A stretch of DNA of 6,375 bases from DATIXD01 sp035518875. Lineage in GTDB: Bacteria; Pseudomonadota; Gammaproteobacteria; Methylococcales; Methylococcaceae. Every line of letters starts with the position of its first letter. The first letter of the stretch is position 1. Positions 1 to 5,888 of the stretch are shown one piece after another. Made by a program: the position numbers and the translations under genes. Under the pieces are notes generated by a model that saw only the letters and a program-made list of their open reading frames with translations, searched no databases and was not told where the DNA came from. The stretch lies in the NCBI GenBank assembly GCA_035518875.1, contig DATIXD010000174.1, positions 1-6,375 on the forward strand, written 5' to 3'.

Positions 1-147
1 CCGCAAATTCTGATAGCGATCAATTCCAATTAGGCTTGCGCCCGAGCGTATCGCGCACCTGGAATGAAAAAACGACTGATCGCAGAGGGGAAAACCTTGA
101 ACTATAGGAACAGTTTGTAGCGTGGCAAAAAGGCGTCTCCGAGGTCG
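1..147. other. Non-coding left edge, nothing recognised
   Basis: No reading frame in this stretch gives a protein I recognise. All the frames I followed here are interrupted, with an in-frame stop at 118-120 just before the restriction-gene remnant. A five-base inverted repeat (TGCGC at 37-41, GCGCA at 53-57, 11-base loop) is visible but has no T-run after it, so I do not call it a terminator. The stretch may be intergenic DNA or a piece of the decayed restriction gene too altered to read. Confidence 0.5.
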
Positions 148-464
148 GGTGAAAAACTCTATACCCTGGAAATCCGCTTCCCCGGCGCTCAAGGTTATCG
201 GGTCGAGTTGCCCGAGGAACGGCTCATCGCCGAGTTCAACGACGATTCCATGCTGGAGCTGACTCCGGTTCTGGTCGGCCCATCAGTAACCAAAACCACA
301 GCCTCTGCCTGGAATTACCCTACCGCTATGGTTCCGAAATCCGCCGCTACCTCCCCGATTTCATCGTGCGCATCGACGATGGTCACGGCGATGGCGACCT
401 GTTGAATCTGGTCGTCGAGATCAAGAGCTACCGCCGCGAGGATACCAAGGAGAAAAAGTCCACC
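148..464 (+). pseudogene. Remnant of type III restriction enzyme (Res-like) gene, internally deleted and frameshifted
   Basis: Two coding stretches in different frames are visible. The first (about 148-290) reads YTLEIRFPGAQGYRVELPEE and continues to ELTPVLVGPS. The second (about 291-464) reads LELPYRYGSEIRRYLPDF, then RIDDGHGDGDLLNLVVEIK and SYRREDTKEKKST. From memory, both belong to the C-terminal part of Res/DEAD-helicase restriction proteins of the type III and BPTD_3080 kind. The second carries a PD-(D/E)xK nuclease signature: Pro-Asp at 354-359 and Glu-Ile-Lys at 417-425. In intact relatives the two segments are separated by well over a hundred residues (recalled, not aligned), so an internal deletion has joined them out of frame. 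There is no start codon context, no N-terminal helicase part and no family C-terminus, because similarity ends near 464. It cannot make a working enzyme. The family call is from recall of conserved motifs; the broken state is seen directly. Confidence 0.68.
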
Positions 465-494
465 ATACTGATCTTCGGCATACTCCGTTTCGAC

Positions 495-3400
495 CTATTT
501 CGGGCAGCGAAACGAGAAGAGGCTGGTGAACCAAGGCACGTGATATTGTTCCCGCTCATCCGGAGTCAGGGTTCGCTGGGTGCGTTGGTGCGCCAGTTTG
601 CATATTTCCTCGATGGAACCACTGCAAATCGGGCACACCTTTTTTTCTTCAATATCCTTCAAGTTCCAAATTCTCAGCGTCTGATCCTGGCTGGCCGTCA
701 CCACTGCATCGCCATCCCGGTTGAATCCGGCCCATTTGACCGCGTCGAGGTGACCGCGAAGTTCGAATTTCTCGGTCCCGTCCTGCACATTCCAAATGAT
801 TGCCGTGGTGTCGCGGCTCGAGGTGACCAGCAGTCGGCTATCGGGACTGAATTCGGCGTTGTATAACCACTCCCGGTGAGCTCTCAGGACGTGAATCGGC
901 TTGCCCGTCGCGGTTTCCCAAACCCTGGCCGTAGCGTCCCTGCTTGCCGTGGCGATGAGCTGGCCGTCGGGGCTGAAAACCGCGCCGGTCAACTCGTCGT
1001 CGTGTCCTTTGAGGACGAACAGGGGTTCGAATGTTTCAATCTCCCGACGCCATAAACGCGCCGTTTGGTCACGGCTTGCGGTCAGGATGTAGTTTCCGTC
1101 GGGACTGAACACCGCGCTCATGACCGGGCCGGTGTGCCCTTCCAGTATGCTCAATACCCGCCCGGATTCCCCATCCCATACCCGCGCCGTGCCATCCCGG
1201 CTCGCTGTGACGACCAGTTTGCCGTCCGGACTGAACGACGCGCTGTTCAGACGCAGGCTGTGGCCGCTCAGCGGGCTGCAATCGGCGCACAGTTTGCCGA
1301 TCATCCGGCCGGAGGCCAGATCCCACAAGCGCACCTCATGGTTGAACGTGGTGGTCGCCACGGAGTTGCCGTCTGCGGTGAACTCCGCCTTGGTGACCGG
1401 GGCGGCATGCAACAACGGCGATCCCAGGACGGCGCCCGTGGCGGTTGCCCAGAGGCGGGCGGTGCGGTCGTCGCTCGCGGTCACCAGCAAGGCGCCGTCG
1501 GGACTGAACGAAGCGCCGGTCACAGCCGCGCCATGGCCGGACAGTTCGGCCACGCCTTCGCCCGTCCGGGCGTCCCACAAGCGCACCGTCCCGTCCCGGC
1601 TGGTCGTCGCCAGCCTATCGCCGCGCGGGCTGAACGAGACGCCAGTCAGCAGATCCCGGTGACCCCGCAGTTCGGCCAGAATTCTGCCGGAGCCCACCTC
1701 CTGCAGGCGCGCCACAGGATCGTGTCCGATCGTGGCGACCCGGGCACCGTCCGGGCTGAAGGCGATGTCCGGGGTAGTTTCGCGAGGCCGCCCGACCTGC
1801 CGACTTGCGCCGCCGTCCAGCACCCTCAAGGTCTTGCCGGTTTTTGCGTCCCAGATTCGCGCCGTGGCGTCGTCGCTGGCCGTGACGACGAGCGTGCCGC
1901 CGGGGTCGAAGGCCGCGCCGTTTACGGTGTCGTCATGGCCGATCAGCCGTTGCAGGATTTTACCGCTGCTCGTGTCCCAAATCAGCGCCGTGTTGTCATC
2001 GCTGCCGCTCACTGCGAGCTCTCCGTCCGGGCTGAACGAGACGCTGTTCAACGAACTTTTGTGCCCGTTCAACGCCCGGGAATCGCTTCCACCGTTGGCG
2101 CTCCACAGCCGCGCCGTGTTGTCGCTGCTGGAAGAAATCAGCCGTCGGCCGTCGGGGCTGAATGCCGCGTAATCCACCGATCCCGTATGCCCGAACAGGC
2201 CCAGCCACGCTTGCTCGCTCATCGCGTCCCAAACCCGGACCGTCCGGTCTCGGCTCGCTGTGACCACGTGCTTGCCGTCGGGGCTGAACGCCGCGCTGGT
2301 GAGTATATGCGTGTGACCCCGCAACTCGGTGACGTTTTGCCAGCTTTGCGTCGCGCCGATCCGTTTCCATACCCGTGCCGTCTGATCCCGGCTCGCCGTC
2401 ACGAGCAGGCCGGGGTCGGTCGGGCTGAAAGCCGCATCGGTGAGGGAGTCCACGTGTCCGGTCAGCTGCGCCAGGTACTTTCCCGTGCGCGCATCCCAGA
2501 CGATCGCCGTGTTGTCGTGGCTCGCCGTCACGATGAGCTTTCCGTCCGGGCTGAATTCCGCGCTGGTCACCGGCGCCGTGTGCCCGAAGAGGCGGTGCAG
2601 CTGCCTGCCCGTGTCGGTGTCCCAGATGATCGCCGACGTGTCCAGGCTGGCCGTTACGATCGTCCGGCCATCGGGACCGAAAGCCACGCTCGTCAGCTTG
2701 TCCTGGTGCCCCTTCAGCGTATTCAACGCACGGCCCGTTTCCGCATCCCACAAGCGGGCGGTGGCGTCCTGGCCGGCGGTCGCAACGAGTTTGCCGTTAT
2801 CGGCGGGGCTGAACGCCACGCCAACCACTTGGCCGGTGTGTCCCCTCAGTTCGCTGAGTACCCGGCCGGATTTCGTGTCGACGACGCCGGCCGTGGTGTC
2901 GGTTTTAGCTACGGCGATTCTTGAACCATCGGGACTGAAGGCCAGAGCGTGAATCGAATTCGGCAGTTTTTGCGGCAACCGGGAGTCTCCGAATCGTTTG
3001 CCGTCCCAGCTCCAGGCACGAGCGATCTTGTCGTCGCCTATCGCCGCGATCGTTTTCCCGTCCGGGCTGAAGGTCGCGCAGGAAAGAAAGGCGCGGTTTT
3101 CGCTGCGGGAAACCAACAACAGCCGCTGAAGGGCCACTTTCAGGATATCCTCGGCCTCGTCGGTAAAATGCATCTTTACCGCCTCGATGCCCAGCAGCAC
3201 GGCTTGTTCCGGGTCGATATCCAGTTGCGAACGGGCGTGCGCCGCAAACTCCTGGGAGATGGACGCCAAGGATTTCATGACCGCCACGGTGGCCAAGACC
3301 AGAAACGTCAAAGCCAAACCGGTTGACGCTAGAATGACTCGCTTCTTTCGGCGTTCGCGAGCGATCCGCTCACGCAAACCCAGCGCCAGGCTGGCGCGAA

Positions 3401-5183
3401 TGAATTCACGCTCGTCGGCGGCTAGATCTTCCTCCCGCCGCATCAGCCAGGCTTCGGCCTCGCGCAGCGGCGTCCCGCGCATCAGTCCGGCTTCTTCGTC
3501 CCCGTTGCGATCCCATATTTCCTGGGCGGCTCTGAGCCGGCGTCGCCAAAGCAGAAACTCCCGGTCTTCGTCCAGCCACTCGCGCAACCGCGCCCACCTG
3601 CGAATCAGCGCTTCGTGGGCGACCTCGGCGGTATGCTCGCTTTGCCCGTCGTGCTGTGCCAACACCAGCAAGCGGGCGTTCGCCAGGCTCTGGATCACGG
3701 TCAACGAATCCTGATCCAGCTCGGCGAGACGAAGGCGCTGCCGGGTTTCTTGCGGTGTTTCCGTCGCCACGCCGACCCACACCAGGCGAATCAACAAGCG
3801 TTTGGCAAGGTCCCGCTGGGCGGCGGTAAAGCCCTGGAACACCCCCTCCGCCCGCTGCACGATCGCTCCGGTCACCCCGTCGATTTGTTCGTAGGCCGCA
3901 TGCGTCAGCAAGCGGCCCTCGCGCCGCGCCCACAACTCGGTCAAGGCGAACTCGAGCAAGGGCAGATTTCCCGGCTCGTTCCCCACATCGTCAAGGATCC
4001 TCTTGGCCAGGCCCGGCTCAAAATTCAGACCGATCCGCCGCGCAGGGCCGACGATCGCCTGATGCAATTCCTCCCGCGTCATCGGCCCGAGATTGACCGT
4101 GGCATGCTCCAGACGGTCGCTGATTCCCCGATTCGCGCCGATCAGGCGATCATAGAAAGAACCGCGCATGGTGAGCACGATGTTCAGGCGCGAGCGATCC
4201 AGGGCCTCGACCAGGACGGCCAGGAATTTCAGCCGATCCTGTTCTGATGTCAGGGTAAACAGCTCTTCGAACTGATCCGCCACCAGCAGCAGGCGGTCGG
4301 TACCCTCCGATTTGGCCAGCACCCGTTCGACGACGTCTTGCAGCGGCGCTTCTTTTTTGGCCAGAAGGTCTGCCAGCTTTTGCGACTCGGACAGCCGCTC
4401 CGTTTCGCTGAGCGCAGGCTCGAGCAGGGGCATCAAGGCGGCCGCCAGATGGTGAAAGGGCCGATCTCCGGGAATGAAGCCGATGGCGTCCCAAGTGGCT
4501 GCGGGTGGACGCTGGCGGCGCAGCAGGGGCAATACCCCCGCCTGGACGATGGACGACTTGCCGCTACCCGAAGGCCCGATGACCGCAACCAGGTTGCGGC
4601 TCAGGAGCGCCTCCATGAGGCGATTCGACAGGCTCTCCCGGCCGAAAAAAAAGGCCGCGCTTTCCTCGTCGAAAGGTCGCAATCCCTGGTATGGGCAAAG
4701 CGCGCCCGCGGCCTCCTGACGCCGCTCCGATTTTTCTCCCCGGACCACGGCGACAAGGGTGTCCAGCGCTTCGCTGTCGGCCAAGTCCTCGCGCAGATCC
4801 ACCCAGGTATTGAGAAACAGGAAACCGGGCGTGATGTCCGCGCCGGGAAGCAGCACGGGGATCACCGGGAACGGGCGATCGAATTTTTCCTCCGAGACCT
4901 GGCGATCGAGGGCGTACGCCATCTCGCGCTTTTGCCACAGCCCCAGCCCGCCGGGACCGATGAAAACCGCCACGCCCCTCGCACTGCACAGCGCCTTCTC
5001 CAAAGCTTGGGGCCAGGGCATGCCGACGAGCAGTTGGTCCCGATCGAAAAACGTGCCGACACCACGTCCCTGAATCAGGGTGCGAAGGGTTTGCACCGCT
5101 TCGGTATCCGCACGGTTGTAACTCAAGAAAAGGTCGGCGGACGGCTGCGCCTCCGGTTTCTCTTCGGCATTTTCCTGGATCAT
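495..5183 (-). CDS. TIR - nSTAND1 NTPase - TM - WD40 repeat protein (NLR-like defence sensor/effector)
   Basis: This 1562-residue protein has a TIR domain (about 16-145), an nSTAND1 NTPase module (about 163-550), a transmembrane helix (616-636), 19 WD40 repeats (697-1510) and a Cys-containing tail. By family knowledge, ligand sensing by the repeats should drive NTP-dependent oligomerisation that activates the TIR domain, which cleaves NAD or makes a nucleotide signal. That is inference here. Walker A (203-211, Lys209) and Walker B (Asp303, Glu306-Glu307) are intact, and TIR has a W83-x3-E87 motif at the usual catalytic position, so it looks functional. ATG at 5183 is the only canonical start that keeps the whole TIR fold. 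It has no Shine-Dalgarno at normal spacing; an AGGA 17 bases upstream would better suit an ATT or ATA codon at 5190-5195, which seems less likely. The gene is 68 bp after the GH19 gene and convergent with the restriction remnant. No terminator hairpin is seen after the TAG stop. Confidence 0.93.
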   Translation of the reverse strand: MIQENAEEKPEAQPSADLFLSYNRADTEAVQTLRTLIQGRGVGTFFDRDQLLVGMPWPQALEKALCSARGVAVFIGPGGLGLWQKREMAYALDRQVSEEKFDRPFPVIPVLLPGADITPGFLFLNTWVDLREDLADSEALDTLVAVVRGEKSERRQEAAGALCPYQGLRPFDEESAAFFFGRESLSNRLMEALLSRNLVAVIGPSGSGKSSIVQAGVLPLLRRQRPPAATWDAIGFIPGDRPFHHLAAALMPLLEPALSETERLSESQKLADLLAKKEAPLQDVVERVLAKSEGTDRLLLVADQFEELFTLTSEQDRLKFLAVLVEALDRSRLNIVLTMRGSFYDRLIGANRGISDRLEHATVNLGPMTREELHQAIVGPARRIGLNFEPGLAKRILDDVGNEPGNLPLLEFALTELWARREGRLLTHAAYEQIDGVTGAIVQRAEGVFQGFTAAQRDLAKRLLIRLVWVGVATETPQETRQRLRLAELDQDSLTVIQSLANARLLVLAQHDGQSEHTAEVAHEALIRRWARLREWLDEDREFLLWRRRLRAAQEIWDRNGDEEAGLMRGTPLREAEAWLMRREEDLAADEREFIRASLALGLRERIARERRKKRVILASTGLALTFLVLATVAVMKSLASISQEFAAHARSQLDIDPEQAVLLGIEAVKMHFTDEAEDILKVALQRLLLVSRSENRAFLSCATFSPDGKTIAAIGDDKIARAWSWDGKRFGDSRLPQKLPNSIHALAFSPDGSRIAVAKTDTTAGVVDTKSGRVLSELRGHTGQVVGVAFSPADNGKLVATAGQDATARLWDAETGRALNTLKGHQDKLTSVAFGPDGRTIVTASLDTSAIIWDTDTGRQLHRLFGHTAPVTSAEFSPDGKLIVTASHDNTAIVWDARTGKYLAQLTGHVDSLTDAAFSPTDPGLLVTASRDQTARVWKRIGATQSWQNVTELRGHTHILTSAAFSPDGKHVVTASRDRTVRVWDAMSEQAWLGLFGHTGSVDYAAFSPDGRRLISSSSDNTARLWSANGGSDSRALNGHKSSLNSVSFSPDGELAVSGSDDNTALIWDTSSGKILQRLIGHDDTVNGAAFDPGGTLVVTASDDATARIWDAKTGKTLRVLDGGASRQVGRPRETTPDIAFSPDGARVATIGHDPVARLQEVGSGRILAELRGHRDLLTGVSFSPRGDRLATTSRDGTVRLWDARTGEGVAELSGHGAAVTGASFSPDGALLVTASDDRTARLWATATGAVLGSPLLHAAPVTKAEFTADGNSVATTTFNHEVRLWDLASGRMIGKLCADCSPLSGHSLRLNSASFSPDGKLVVTASRDGTARVWDGESGRVLSILEGHTGPVMSAVFSPDGNYILTASRDQTARLWRREIETFEPLFVLKGHDDELTGAVFSPDGQLIATASRDATARVWETATGKPIHVLRAHREWLYNAEFSPDSRLLVTSSRDTTAIIWNVQDGTEKFELRGHLDAVKWAGFNRDGDAVVTASQDQTLRIWNLKDIEEKKVCPICSGSIEEICKLAHQRTQRTLTPDEREQYHVPWFTSLFSFRCPK
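498..653 (-). other. Cys-containing C-terminal tail after the last WD40 blade (residues 1511-1562)
   Basis: After the last W-N of the propeller the protein reads CPIC (1517-1520), then EEICKLAHQRTQRTLTPDER (1525-1544) and a short end. I recall similar tails, with a Cys pair and a helix ending in R-x-L-T-x-E-E-R-x-x-Y, at the end of many bacterial WD40-STAND proteins, so this is a family element and not read-through. Its role is unknown to me. The CxxC pair could bind metal together with another pair at 1299-1302. Confidence 0.6.
654..3095 (-). repeat. Array of 19 WD40 repeats (residues 697-1510)
   Basis: Nineteen repeats follow the pattern GH-x-AxFSPDG-x-VTASxDxTARxWD. The Phe before the S-P-D-G turn falls at residues 705, 749, 791, 835, 877, 919, 966, 1008, 1050, 1092, 1142, 1184, 1226, 1268, 1317, 1359, 1403, 1445 and 1487. 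Spacing is mostly exactly 42 residues (126 bp), with longer steps of 47, 50 and 49 after the 6th, 10th and 14th repeats. Blades 2 and 11 lack the W-D pair. The array should fold as two or more beta-propellers that bind a protein or other ligand. Repeats resemble each other clearly in DNA as well, but differ at many positions, so they are not recent identical copies. Confidence 0.93.
3276..3338 (-). other. Predicted transmembrane helix (residues 616-636)
   Basis: A 21-residue uncharged hydrophobic run from V616 to M636 follows a dense basic patch (arginines and lysines at 608-615). By the positive-inside rule, the N-terminal TIR-STAND half should be cytoplasmic and the WD40 half should lie across the inner membrane. 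A single helix at this position is common in nSTAND1-WD40 proteins. After it comes a short amphipathic helical linker (about 640-690, including DPEQAVLLGIEAV) typical of the same proteins. Topology is predicted by eye. Confidence 0.75.
3534..4697 (-). other. nSTAND1-type NTPase module (residues 163-550)
   Basis: The entry signature CPYQGLRPF (163-171) followed by FFFGRE (178-183) is characteristic of the novel STAND NTPase 1 group. Walker A is GPSGSGKSS at 203-211. Walker B is a hydrophobic strand leading into DQFEELF at 303-309. A sensor-like strand ends in MR at 339-340, followed by FYDRL. The GNLP motif at 405-408 with FALTELW (412-418) marks the helical lid, and a winged-helix part ends in VAHEALIRRW (521-530). 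The order and spacing are as expected, with no obvious loss of a key residue, so nucleotide-dependent switching is likely retained. Confidence 0.9.
4749..5138 (-). other. TIR domain (residues 16-145)
   Basis: The domain opens with the strand A motif DLFLSYNRAD (17-26), the usual hydrophobic start followed by S-Y and an acidic helix. Next come the BB-loop region with FFDRDQL (45-51), the core strand GVAVFIGPGGLG (70-81), then W83-x3-E87 and a helix. The strand PFPVIPVLL (104-112) and TWVDLRE (126-132) complete the fold. Glu87 sits where the catalytic glutamate of NAD-cleaving TIR domains lies, after the G-x-W motif shared by many bacterial TIR_2-type proteins. This supports NADase or nucleotide-synthesis activity but does not prove it. 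Its place at the N-terminus of a STAND protein is the classical effector position. Confidence 0.9.
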
Positions 5184-5251
5184 GGACCCAATTATAGGCG
5201 TCCTTTTGTCCAGGCTTCCGGTAGACGGCTTAACCCGCCAGCATTGACTTG
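5184..5251 (-). other. Spacer between GH19 and TIR-STAND genes
   Basis: This 68-bp gap contains the candidate TATAAT near the TIR gene and an AAAAGGA run about 17 bases before its ATG. No convincing intrinsic terminator is present: the best hairpin has only a three-base stem (CGG/CCG) and no T-run. Read-through from the GH19 gene is therefore not excluded by the sequence. Confidence 0.5.
5191..5196 (-). promoter_or_regulatory. Candidate -10 element (TATAAT) for a leaderless TIR-STAND transcript
   Basis: The minus strand reads TATAAT, then seven bases, then the ATG of the TIR gene. Transcription normally starts about seven bases after a -10 box, which would put the first base at or next to the A of the ATG. 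No Shine-Dalgarno lies within 5-12 bases of that ATG, consistent with a leaderless message. Against it, no good -35 hexamer is seen at 16-18 bp spacing; a TGGACA occurs only 10 bp upstream of the box. Read-through from the GH19 gene is the alternative. Confidence 0.35.
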
Positions 5252-5857
5252 TTAGTCCTGCACGCTGTTTTCCAGCATAGTTTGGAAGGCCTCGGCGTAG
5301 GCTTTGATCTTATCCGCCCGATCGACGGCGTTGATGATTCGGCGCGAATTGTAGTAATCACACCCTAATTCATTAATATAATCGCCGAGTTTTTTTCCGG
5401 TGAATGCGCCTTTACGCATGCCGTAGGACATAATGGGGCCGGCTATATCCGGTTGCAGAGCCATATCCGGATGGGCCACTAAATCCCGATCGCCCGCTAA
5501 CCCGAGCGCAGTGGTCATTTTCTGGTAGTTGGCCCTGCCGGTAATCTGCACATAACCACGACCCCGATATAAGTAGCCGTCACCTGCGTGGGTATTGCCC
5601 AGTCTTCTGCCGATGGGCGTCCCGGTTTCGTACTTGTCGAAGTATGATCTGGGACCACGCTCGGTAATGGGTTGATAAGTATCCGCACACTCATGCTTGA
5701 TGGTGGCGAGCATATAGGCGGCCCAGCGCAAGTCCTTGATCTCTTCATCGCCCTCAATGGTATCAAGCACGCTTTCGAGGCCACGGACCTGCTCCTGGTT
5801 GAGGCTGCCATAGGCTGCTCGGTAACCGTCGAAGAATTTCTCATGATCGAATTTCAT
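5252..5857 (-). CDS. GH19 chitinase/endolysin-like muramidase
   Basis: This 201-residue protein has the glycoside hydrolase family 19 core found in class I chitinases and phage or bacterial endolysins, which cut beta-1,4 links in chitin or peptidoglycan. The first catalytic acid is Glu56 in IKHE, matching SHE of plant enzymes. The second is probably Glu67 in ITERG. The substrate-cleft signature YRGRGYVQITGRANY (97-111) is complete, including the conserved Asn110, and the HPDMALQPDIA helix (129-139) follows. Full length is usual for single-domain members. No signal peptide or membrane segment is present, so export would need a holin or cell lysis, as for phage lysins; cell-wall rather than chitin substrate is inferred. 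ATG at 5857 is chosen over an upstream GTG because of a strong AGGAG seven bases before it and because the family N-terminus (FFDGYRAAYG) begins right after. It starts 31 bp after the DUF1176-like stop and precedes the TIR gene by 68 bp. Confidence 0.88.
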   Translation of the reverse strand: MKFDHEKFFDGYRAAYGSLNQEQVRGLESVLDTIEGDEEIKDLRWAAYMLATIKHECADTYQPITERGPRSYFDKYETGTPIGRRLGNTHAGDGYLYRGRGYVQITGRANYQKMTTALGLAGDRDLVAHPDMALQPDIAGPIMSYGMRKGAFTGKKLGDYINELGCDYYNSRRIINAVDRADKIKAYAEAFQTMLENSVQD

Positions 5858-5864
5858 GACTGAT

Positions 5865-5869
5865 CTCCT
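5865..5869 (-). promoter_or_regulatory. Shine-Dalgarno site of the GH19 gene
   Basis: The minus strand carries AGGAG followed by seven bases and ATG at 5857. This is a near-ideal ribosome binding site. It decides the start against a longer in-frame GTG version beginning at 5944, which would overlap the preceding gene. It also contrasts with the TIR gene downstream, which has no such site. Confidence 0.85.
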
Positions 5870-5888
5870 GTAAAAGCTCAAGAAAATA

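Noticed and set aside
37..57. Inverted repeat TGCGC/GCGCA as a terminator
   Set aside because: The stem is only five bases with an 11-base loop and no T-run follows, which is within chance expectation.
366..866. Plus-strand frame continuing from the restriction remnant into the TIR gene
   Set aside because: Only the first part, up to about 464, has family similarity. The rest is antisense to the TIR gene tail and reads as noise, so I do not treat it as a real fusion gene.
1065..2924. Long stop-free plus-strand frame of about 619 codons opposite the WD40 array
   Set aside because: It mirrors the 126-bp periodicity of the WD40 repeats on the other strand. The protein is a low-information Arg/Ala/Pro/Gly-rich periodic sequence with no recognisable domain, as expected for the antisense of a GC-rich repeat gene.
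654..3095. Regular 126-bp DNA repeat as a CRISPR or satellite array
   Set aside because: The period and conserved positions are fully explained by 42-residue WD40 blades in one uninterrupted minus-strand frame; there are no identical repeats separated by unique spacers.
4338..5255. Plus-strand frame of about 305 codons opposite the TIR and NTPase domains
   Set aside because: It is antisense to clearly conserved TIR and Walker motifs, and its product shows no domain or start-site support.
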